In this document: piece by piece, positions 56,601-64,000 of the stretch
Numbering within the stretch: the first letter of the stretch is position 1
Layout of the letters: each line of letters starts with the position of its first letter
From: Linnemannia hyalina
Taxonomy: Eukaryota > Mortierellomycota > Mortierellomycetes > Mortierellales > Mortierellaceae
Assembly: GCA_019671135.1 (NCBI GenBank)
Contig: JAHRHY010000001.1
Location: 2,852,001-2,916,000 of the forward strand
Direction: 5' to 3'
DNA: 64,000 nucleotides
Notes under the pieces: model-generated
Told to the model about the DNA's origin: nothing
Databases searched by the model: none
Seen by the model: only the letters and a program-made list of their open reading frames with translations
Made by a program: the position numbers and the translations under genes

Positions 56601-59152
56601 GAGCGTTGTTGGCTCGGGTCGTCGTGGACATGTACATTGGTGGCAACATGGTGGGCGCAGGCTTTTCCTTGGGTGGATCCATGGCGGAGAGAGTCTAAAT
56701 TGTCACAAAGGGAAAAAATGTATTACATTAATATAGTCACTCCAATATGACCTGTCTTAGGATATGTCATTCGATATTGGTTTCGGAACGTACCTTTCCT
56801 CGCTTGCGGCTGGAGCTGGAGGTGTTGGCGGCAATCATAGAATGTCTATCCTTTGGCCCAGAGACAATGATCCCGACATCCTTCATCCTAAAGCCACCCG
56901 AGTCTGCTCCTTGACCAGCACCGTTCGAACGATTAGGTGCGTTGGAAACGTCAAACGCAATACTCCGGCGATTGGGTCCTGTCATGTTGTTGGACGAGGT
57001 CTGTCTTGTATGAGAACCGGGAGTCAACATCTCATTCTGCTGGGGAAGTCCCATCGAGCCGGGCTCACGGAACTCCAACCCACTCATATGCTTGGTCAAA
57101 TCAGCTACGGGGACAGGAATAGAGTCGCCAGGCCGGAAAGCGTTGGAGTCCTCTTGACTGTTGGGCGTAGATGGCGACGAGTAATGGTTGTCCTGGCGCT
57201 GCGCAAAGCCCGTCATTGGGTCGTCCACGGTCAACATGGACTTTCGAAGAATGGGCTGAATCTCAGCCGAGTACTGCTGAGGCACTTGGGGATGCTGAGG
57301 CGTCGGTGTAGCCATCTGGTTGGTGCCCACTGAGTTTCCTCCGGGTGTCCGCGAGCGAGATCGAGGTGGTGGAGTAGGTCGAGTCCTGTGTTCGGCTGTC
57401 GGTGTTGAGGGTATACTGCTCCGAGACTTATTCCTCGCTTGGGGGATACCACCTGGAAGATTGGGCGAGCTGATCCTGGCGTTCGCCTTTTGGTGTATGG
57501 AATCGTCCTGATAGACGTCTGAATAGTGGCTGCCGTTGAGGTGGGTACCACCTTGGTTGTTTTGAAGTGCTGCGTAGAAGCTCTCGCGCTTGTGTTTCTC
57601 GCGTGTGGAGCCACCCTGCGAGACGTACTGATCCTGGTCACGCCATGATTTGCTTCCTAAAACCTCCGTCGCGTATTCATCCTGTGGCTGATAAGCCGAT
57701 TGAGAATCGACGGCAACTGTCGGCAAATCACCCTCCATAGGGTCATCTCTGGTGGGAACATTCCAATGTGTGGTGAACGAGTTGCCGCCGTTGTTATTGA
57801 GGTCCGTGGAACTGTTGTTATGGCTCTGAGTCGCCCGTGGTTTGAAGGCGCTGAAGGACTCTGACCGTCTATACAAGTCTCGGGGTGACACAATGGGTAT
57901 CTCGGTTGGATTGCTGGTCTTGCGAGCAGACAGCATGGTCATATAGCTGGATCCGTGCTTGGACGGAGATCCATAAGGTGAGGCGACAGGCGATCCTGTA
58001 TGGGAGGGTAAGGGTAACAACTCTGAGGATAGAGGTGTTGGCAGTGGTCCTGAGTTGAAAGATTTTTTGCGGTACTGTGTTGTCGATGGTGATGAATGCT
58101 GGCTGACGGTAGTCTTGAGGGGCTGAAAGCTCGAGCTACTCCTTCCTGATCCCTGTGGGCTTGTCAATACCGTCATGGGTGAATCGTTTGAGGCAGATGT
58201 TGTCGAGGGGGTCATAGGCGGGTTGGGCGACATTGGAATATCCAGCCTAGCGGCAAAGAAGCGGGGTCATTGTTGATAACAATAATACGTGTTAGCAGGA
58301 GAGTGTTCTTAGTGTGGTCCTGTGGTTATTGTTGTTGTCCTCATGTGGTGAGCTCGCACAATCAACTTTAATTGCCAAGGCCATGGGATGTATCCTTCGA
58401 ACCAGAGTCCAAAGATAACGACAGTGGTCGCACAAGCGTTCTGGCTCATAAAAAAAAGGTAACGAGGTAATAACCCAACAGCTCGACAATGTCAATGAAA
58501 GGCTTCTCAATCGTTCATCTTACCCTGTGTTTTGTTTGCGAGGATGTGGTGAAGCCATCCCTTGTGAGGTCCTGTACTGAGCAATCTCCATTGGCGTCTG
58601 TTGGCACTGCTGGAATTGCTGCTGCTGTTGCTGCTGTTGCTGCTGTTGTTGCTGTTGCTGCTGTTGTTGCTGTTGCTGCTGCTGCGGTAAGAATTGCTGC
58701 TGATAGTATTGCTGCTGTTGGTGGTAAGCCTGGTAGTAATTGCTCTGTTCGACCGAGAAGGGCTGCGACGGTTGTTCCTGTTGAGACTGAAACTCGTGAA
58801 AGCTCCTTCGCGATGCCAATTTCTTTTTTTGAGTGGGTGCTTGTTCGAGTCCTGCCCCTCCTCCTCCTTGCTCTGGATGGCGATGGTGTTGGTGCTCCGT
58901 TGAGTGAGGCTGGACCCAGGAATGTGGCACCTGAGGGATAATGGCCCCGATAGACTGACGGGACTTTGCAGGCAATGACTGACGATTCTCCTCTCGGAAT
59001 TCTATTTGTAGTTTTTCCAATGGGCAAAGGAGGGTCGAGGGCTCTGTTAGGTTTCCGTCATATGGAGAAATAAAGTCGTACTGCTCAAGGGTTCGTTCGC
59101 TTTGTTTTTGTCGTTTATTGCCCTTGACTTTGGCGCACTTTCTAGTCCTCAT
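53618..59152 (-). CDS. Large DYRK-family protein kinase (Pom1/DYRK2 class)
   Basis: Nine exons (58524-59152, 56794-58246, 55722-56694, 55374-55597, 55124-55275, 54963-55038, 54547-54859, 54172-54436, 53618-54059) join in frame to give 1508 residues. The first 1000 residues are mostly disordered: a Gln tract (about residues 155-190), many SP/TP sites and [14 protein letters not shown]-homology box with [19 protein letters not shown] precedes the kinase (about 1040-1350). Kinase marks are [16 protein letters not shown] (Lys1068), HCDLKPENILL (Asp1165), DFGSS (Asp1185), the activation loop [17 protein letters not shown] (autophosphorylation Tyr1199) and a CMGC insert. The tail is Gly/Tyr/Gln-rich. 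Such kinases control polarity, cell-size or stress responses. One donor, GTTCGT at 55721, is weak but required for GYDDERG to follow NF. The start is the first ATG after an in-frame TGA. Confidence 0.9.
58606..58688 (-). repeat. CAG/CAA glutamine-coding tract in the DYRK gene
   Basis: A mixed CAG/CAA array encodes about 27 consecutive glutamines in exon 1 of the DYRK kinase, in the disordered N-terminus, with shorter Gln runs next to it. Confidence 0.9.
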
Positions 59153-60230
59153 CCAGGCTCATCTTAACCTCAACAACCAACAAGAGGAGAGACAAATGAA
59201 GAAAACTTATGAAAGCGAACCTGGAGTTTGAAAGGAATGTTTAAATTGTGAACAAAGTAGCGAAAAGTGGTTGAATGACAGAATGGAGAGGTGTGAATTA
59301 TGGTTCAGTTGCGGCGAGCAACCGGTTCAAGACTGGCTCCCTATCTGTCTCTTACACTGGCCCGCTCTCTGTTCAAATTGAATGGGTGAGTATCGTGCAA
59401 CGATTGACAAAGAAGTATTACGTGCAGGTGTAGGAGCAGGTGTGAGTAAAAGTAGACAAGGGCGTGATTAAGAAGTTTGGGGTTCGAGAAAGACGAAAGA
59501 GAAGAAGGGGGAGGAGGAAGAGAAAGAGGAAGAGGAGGGAGGACACGCGGACGAGGCCAGCCAGCAGGACGATTGTAATAGGGAGGAGGGATTGGTTGGA
59601 CAGGGAAGGGAAAAAAGAGGTGCGCAAAGAGGGGGTGAAAAAAAAGGGAAGAGAAGAGACGACAGTGAGGGGAGACAGAGAGAGGAGAGGGAGGGAGGTG
59701 GGCGGTGGGAAGGGAAAAGGAAGAGACTTCAATGATATACACCCAATTGGACAACAAGTGACACTTGGGCGAACCCTTCCCTTCTCTTTTCACTCGCGGA
59801 CAACAGCAACATGGGGGAGAACAGACCCATCCTCATCATGGTCTATACCTCTGTACATTTCATGAATATCGAGACCATTCTGTCTTGCTCGAACCTCCTT
59901 GTTTTCTCTCTCCTGTCCTGGCTAGGCCTTCCTCGTTCGTTCATGCTTCATTATTCACCTAGACTCTTGTCTTTTTTGTTTCTGAAAAAAAAAAAGGAAT
60001 ACGCCGGCTCTTACTCAATGATTGAATTTGTTTGTTTGAATGGATGGTGTCCCTCTCCTTCTTCCCTCCTTTCACTTTTCCTCTACTTACCTCACTTCAC
60101 CCTAGCCTCGTTTCGTGTTCTCTTTCTCTCTTTTCATTCTCTTGGTACCCCCCCTTTTGCCCCTTTTCTCTCCATCGCTTTTTTTTGGTCTTTACTTTTT
60201 CATCTTTAATATTCTCACATAGCCGCATTC
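59153..60230. other. Upstream region of the DYRK gene; no gene seen
   Basis: About 1.1 kb. The + strand is GA-rich at 59480-59720 and switches to C/T-rich at 59880-60200. Both strands have open frames of low complexity only. The first part is presumably the DYRK promoter and leader. Confidence 0.4.
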
Positions 60231-60324
60231 AAAACAAACACCAAAACCAAAAACAACAAGACGAAGAGAACGAATCAGGGTCGTTGGGCAGTTGACCAAC
60301 CGTGTCTGCAAACACAGCGTTTAG

Positions 60325-61902
60325 TCAGTCTTTGGTCGATTGCGCCTTCTTGCTCTTTGCCTTTGTCCTTTGGGTCGGAACAACCATGTGCACCCTGTTC
60401 CCTCGAGAAAGAAAAGATTGGAAAAGCAAGGACATCGGGCCAGGGGAAAGAGAAACCCACTTTGACCGACCAAAAGGGAAACGAGTGGATTGCTTTTCTC
60501 GCCACCAACTCTGTCGTTTTTCTCTCTGACATGCGTTCCTAGATGCCTCCTTCCCCTCACACCATATCTTTTCACACTTTCGCTTTCTTTGTCTTCCCCT
60601 TGATATTGCCTCGTGTTGATTGAAGGTAATGCTCTGTCGAATCATGGTGTCCCAGAAATGGACAATGGTCAACGAACTCAAAATAATAATACAAAAAGAC
60701 CGAGGACAATAGCTCAGCAACGACTTACTTTGGTAGTAGACATCCTCTCCTCCTCCACCTTCTCCACCGCCACCCCTTCTCCCTCCTCTTGCTCCTCCTC
60801 CTCCTGTATCGACCCCTGAGGCCACGCCCGTCGTCTCAGCAACGAAGTCATGGGCCGACAAACTCTTTGGCCGTTTACTGCGTGGGGTCACAGTCAAGGC
60901 AGGCGCGGCCGGCAGATAATACTGGGACGTGGGTCGGTGACTGAACCCAATCTCATTTGTCAACGCTGGAATGCCATTGCCGCTTGTCGCGGTACTATAC
61001 TGGTGAAAAGTATGTTGCTGTTGTTGTTGCTGCTCATGGTATTGTTGTTGTTGCTGCCGCTGTTGTTCATAGTGCTGCTGCTGCTCATGTTGGTTCTGCT
61101 GCGGTTGGGTTTGGTGAGGGGGCTGGAAGGTGTACTGAGAGGGAGTAAAGGTCATAGAGTCGCCTTGGCCAATCTCTTGGCTGAAGGTATAAGTGGAATG
61201 GTAGTTATAGGCGTTCGTGGTCTGACTGGGTTGAGGAGCTTGCTGTTCAAAGGCGTTGACATGGAAGGTTGATGGGGAACGAGCTGAAGTTGCAAAGGTG
61301 CTTGAATCGTAAGCGGGTGCTGTCATGAGAGATGAGGGTGAAAGAGGAGTGAAGTCGGTTGTTGGAGGAATCTTGCGCGATGGCGAAGGTTTTTGCCTCG
61401 CGGACTGTGCGGCGGTCGAGAAGGGGATAGTGGAGGGAAGGAAGACAGGGTCCAGGTCCATTTGATACTCGGATTGCGGCCGACTATAGCTGTGAGTATG
61501 GCGGTGGTTCCTTTGATGGTGATGCTTTTCGCGGTGGTTTTGCTGAGGCTGGAGCTGGCTGTGTCGTCGGTGGAGTGAGGATTGCGAAGAGGAGTGGGAG
61601 TGGGAATTGTGGTGGTGGTGGTGATGATGGTTATGGTTGTTGTGGTCTGGTTCCTGGAAAAGGTTTGGAGGCAATTGATAAGGATGGGATTGAGAGTGGA
61701 AGGTCGCTGCGGGGGGTGTCTTTGGGGCGAGGTAGGAAGACTTTCGTCTAGAGGTGGAGGAGGAAGAGGATGACTCCGGGGCCGAGGTAGACGCTTTGGT
61801 TGAGAAGGATGTTGCTGTGGACAACGACGGAGCTGTGCCGGTGAAGGGTTGGTGCTGAGAATGATGCGTATTATGGTGAGAGTGGTGTTGTTCGTAGTCC
61901 AT
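60325..61902 (-). CDS. His/Gln/Ser-rich low-complexity protein, unrecognised; 3' end uncertain
   Basis: Reading from ATG at 61902 gives up to 525 residues in one frame. The sequence is dominated by His, Gln and Ser: MDYEQHHSHHNTHHSQHQ at the start, an HHHHHHH run near residue 90, and a Gln-rich region near residues 270-310. Short conserved-looking pieces are SRKIPPTTDFTPLSPSSLM and SKRPKSLSAHDFVAETTG (about 340-360), the latter resembling a nuclear signal. After residue about 390 (DVYYQ) the sequence changes character and a GTAAGT donor occurs near 60726, so the true gene may splice there. A downstream AG at 60309 with a short frame ending near 60231 is one option. It could be a transcription co-factor; no domain proves this. 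Confidence 0.5.
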   Translation of the reverse strand: MDYEQHHSHHNTHHSQHQPFTGTAPSLSTATSFSTKASTSAPESSSSSSTSRRKSSYLAPKTPPAATFHSQSHPYQLPPNLFQEPDHNNHNHHHHHHHNSHSHSSSQSSLHRRHSQLQPQQNHREKHHHQRNHRHTHSYSRPQSEYQMDLDPVFLPSTIPFSTAAQSARQKPSPSRKIPPTTDFTPLSPSSLMTAPAYDSSTFATSARSPSTFHVNAFEQQAPQPSQTTNAYNYHSTYTFSQEIGQGDSMTFTPSQYTFQPPHQTQPQQNQHEQQQHYEQQRQQQQQYHEQQQQQQHTFHQYSTATSGNGIPALTNEIGFSHRPTSQYYLPAAPALTVTPRSKRPKSLSAHDFVAETTGVASGVDTGGGGARGGRRGGGGEGGGGEDVYYQSKSLLSYCPRSFCIIILSSLTIVHFWDTMIRQSITFNQHEAISRGRQRKRKCEKIWCEGKEASRNACQREKRQSWWREKQSTRFPFGRSKWVSLSPGPMSLLFQSFLSRGNRVHMVVPTQRTKAKSKKAQSTKD

Positions 61903-62340
61903 ATCGTCGTGCTGTGTTGTGTCGTGTTAAGCCTTTTGTTTTTTGTGTTTTTTTGGGTTGGAGTCAAAAAAAAGAGAGGAAGGAGAATGAGAAAGAAGAA
62001 GTAGAAGGAGTAGAAGAAGAGGAGAGAAGAAAAGGTGATGAAGATGGAAGGATGGTTCAGGTGGACATGGTATATGGGTCGGGGAGTGAAGTGAGGGAAG
62101 AATGGAGGGAATGGAGGGAAAACGGGAGGAAGGGAAGTTCTTTTTTTTTATTGTTGTATGACGGTGGTGAGGGTATGATATGAACGGGAAATAAAAAAAT
62201 GGCGGGAACTGGCAAAAAAGAAGGAAACGGGGAGGAAGGGAGGGAGGGGGATGGAAGGGAACGAAAGGGATGGAGAAGGAGGGAAGGAGGAAAAGAGGAA
62301 AAGAGAAGAGATCGCACACTCTCCTTTCCATCTCTCTTGC

Positions 62341-62361
62341 TCTCTCTCTCTCTCTCTCTCT
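62341..62361. repeat. (TC)n microsatellite
   Basis: An uninterrupted TC dinucleotide run in the divergent intergenic region. Confidence 0.9.
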
Positions 62362-62805
62362 TTTCAAGTTCGTATGTGTATGAGTATACGAATTACGAAT
62401 TTAAAGATAGCTCAATGGTTGGTTCAGTCGGTTGTTGTCCATGTGTTGGACCCATGGGCGTATCGGACGAATAAAGACACATACACACACGCATTAATGA
62501 TACCGTGTACAGCACTGTGAGCATGGCATGTCATTATTGTCTAAGAGATGAGCATCTCAAAAGAAAAAAAAAAGTTAATTTGGCGCAAAACAATTTCGTG
62601 ACTGTCTTCAGAACTTCCTTTCTGCTTCTTGTTGCTTTCCTACTGTTGTCGCCCTGACTGTTCCGGACCCTCTTCTCACACACCCATCTCTCTCTCTCTC
62701 TCTCAACACCACATTCACTTTCTCACCCTCATTGCTTCTTTCCCCCCTCCCCTCACCTTGTCCTGCTTGATAACATAGCACGGCATCGCTACACACATTA
62801 TTGGC

Positions 62806-62812
62806 TATTTAA
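62806..62812 (+). promoter_or_regulatory. TATA-like element TATTTAA
   Basis: This sits about 145 nt before the ATG at 62958 and just upstream of a long CT-rich block, a usual fungal core-promoter arrangement. It is based on sequence match only. Confidence 0.3.
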
Positions 62813-62957
62813 GCAATCTGTTGCATTTCCCTCCTTTCCTCCCCTCTTCCTCTCTCTCTCTCCCTCTCTCCCTCTCTCTCACTCTTTCTCGCACCTTCCC
62901 TTCTACCCCATATCATCTTCCTTACACCACCACCAACAATATATCACATACACCTCC

Positions 62958-63505
62958 ATGCCTCTCCCCACCATGTTCAAGCGCACTCTCAGTCCTCCCA
63001 TCATCAAGATCCCCGGCCACTTTGGAGACATCATGGCCAAAAGGCAAGCTACCCTCCTCCTCCTGCCTCTACCCACCTGCCGCCCATCCGTATATGATCT
63101 GCTCTTTGCTTCCTTATCATTATCGTATCCCTCCTATGCATCATACCCCACGGTTCATCCATGATCCGTATGAGCTCTCACTTTTTATGTTTCTCTCTCC
63201 CACACTCCCACACTCCCACGCTCCCACCCTCCACACTTCCTTCGGAATGATCGGCTCTTCTGCCTCCTCCTCCCTTTCCCAATCCGTCGACATTGCGTAG
63301 TAATTGATCGAGCAAGGGTCAGTTGCACAACAACAACAGCAACAATGGTAATTTTAATTTCTAACCCAAAAATGTCAACTTTTCCACGATACCGTCGTCA
63401 TTTCTATTTTTTTCACAGGAACACATCCCTCAGTCTTCCGGACGGATTCAACGGCATTGAGCGCATTCTCCTCACCGCCAACGGAAACCTGCAGAGACTC
63501 ATCAG
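62958..63505 (+). CDS. 5' part of an unrecognised gene running past the exons seen (partial)
   Basis: Exon 1 (62958-63043) encodes MPLPTMFKRTLSPPIIKIPG and HFGDIMAKR. Exon 2 (63419-63505) continues NTSLSLPDGFNGIERILLTA and NGNLQRLI. The join uses a GC donor (AAAAG/GCAAGC) and a TTTCACAG acceptor, and it keeps frame; no GT donor gives the exon 2 frame. After exon 2 a GTAACG donor leads into sequence without a clear next exon before the window ends. The pattern IERILLTANGNLQRL suggests a conserved enzyme or binding domain (a chorismate-lyase-like fold is one guess), but I cannot assign it. The start could also be the internal ATG at 62973. Confidence 0.5.
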
Positions 63506-64000
63506 GTAACGAAAAGGGAATTCAAGAGCATGCAAGAAAAGGATGGGTGTATGTGAAGGGAGACACTTTTGGTTTTGAAATGGTGTGAAGAAGGAGATAG
63601 CTTGACAATAGTACCCCTATTTGTACACTTCGGAGAAGGAAGAACATGCGTACCATCCGTGAGATAAGTGTACGAAAGGGCGGAGGTGCTGGCCGCGAAA
63701 TTGAAGTGTACAGATACAGAACAAAAAAAGTTTGTACACACCAGTCTGTCGTCTTTGTACACGTTTCCCATTGTTCCCATTGGAACGCGCCTCCCCCCTT
63801 GTTTCCTCTCTTTCCTGTATGCACTGTTCTGCGATATGCACGTTCACCTTTCCTGCGCGTCAAAAGTATGCAATTATATTCCGTGGCGTTTTTTCGCGCT
63901 TTACCCCATGTGTCCTTTAACACGACCTGTATGAGTTCCCTCGGCGCCCCTTCCGTTCTTTCATAAGGGAATCGGCGCATAGAAACACGCGATTACAGTT
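63506..64000. other. Right edge: presumed intron or downstream part of the edge gene
   Basis: About 500 nt with short open frames on both strands, none joined convincingly to the preceding exons. It may be a long intron, with further exons beyond the window. Confidence 0.35.

Larger units (their letters stand above)
61903..62957. other. Divergent intergenic region with purine- and pyrimidine-rich blocks
   Basis: The first 400 nt are GA-rich on the + strand (leader of the minus-strand gene). A (CT)n run lies at 62341-62361, and 62680-62900 is C/T-rich again, forming the leader for the edge gene. A TATA-like TATTTAA occurs at 62806. No gene was seen. Confidence 0.45.

Noticed and set aside
62405..62470. 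tRNA-like start TAGCTCAATGGTTGG resembling an A box
   Set aside because: No matching B box (GGTTCGANTCC) and no acceptor or T stem can be formed downstream.

Overview
The window is eukaryotic nuclear DNA from a filamentous fungus. The best fit is an early-diverging lineage of the Mortierella type, which I judge from overall protein character rather than a search. Supporting signs are many short GT-AG introns (about 60-375 nt, often GTAAGT donors), pyrimidine-rich leaders, CAG/CAA glutamine tracts, and a fungal gene set: an AzgA-type purine permease, secreted pepsin-like proteases, a Coy1/CASP golgin, an Rcy1/Pof6 F-box-exocyst protein, a Pmc1-type Ca2+ pump and a UAP1 pyrophosphorylase. The standard genetic code is used. 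Gene models below were built by hand: every multi-exon model keeps frame through all junctions and ends on one stop, except where marked.

Layout. 0.7-8 kb: a polyQ bZIP factor, mitochondrial ribosomal protein mS23, SRP14 and 3-hydroxyanthranilate dioxygenase. 8.3-20.4 kb: AzgA permease, two tandem aspartic proteases (one with its catalytic aspartate lost), Mediator subunit Med11, an FCP1/NIF-like protein with an altered active-site motif, and two unrecognised genes. 20.7-22.3 kb: a degenerate gene remnant. 22.4-31.4 kb: a 1423-residue intronless protein joining a Cys-dependent phosphatase domain, a P-loop polynucleotide-kinase-like domain and an RNA-ligase domain, followed tail-to-tail by a Pmc1-like Ca2+-ATPase. 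32.5-40.3 kb: Coy1/CASP golgin, a frameshifted pirin pseudogene and an unrecognised coiled-coil gene. 40.3-46.9 kb: a gene-poor stretch, UAP1, then a tRNA-Gln(UUG). 46.9-61.9 kb: Rcy1/Pof6-like gene, glycine cleavage H protein, a very large DYRK kinase and a His/Gln-rich protein. The right edge holds the 5' part of a further gene.

There are no operons. Genes are arranged head-to-head or tail-to-tail, with convergent pairs only about 150-300 nt apart. Loose themes are secretory traffic (SRP14, Coy1, Rcy1), cell-wall precursor supply (UAP1) and transcription/signalling (bZIP, Med11, DYRK). The strongest candidate for an undescribed system is the phosphatase-kinase-ligase protein at 22379-26650. 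It carries the same three activities as bacterial Pnkp RNA-repair enzymes, but with a different phosphatase fold and a different domain order.
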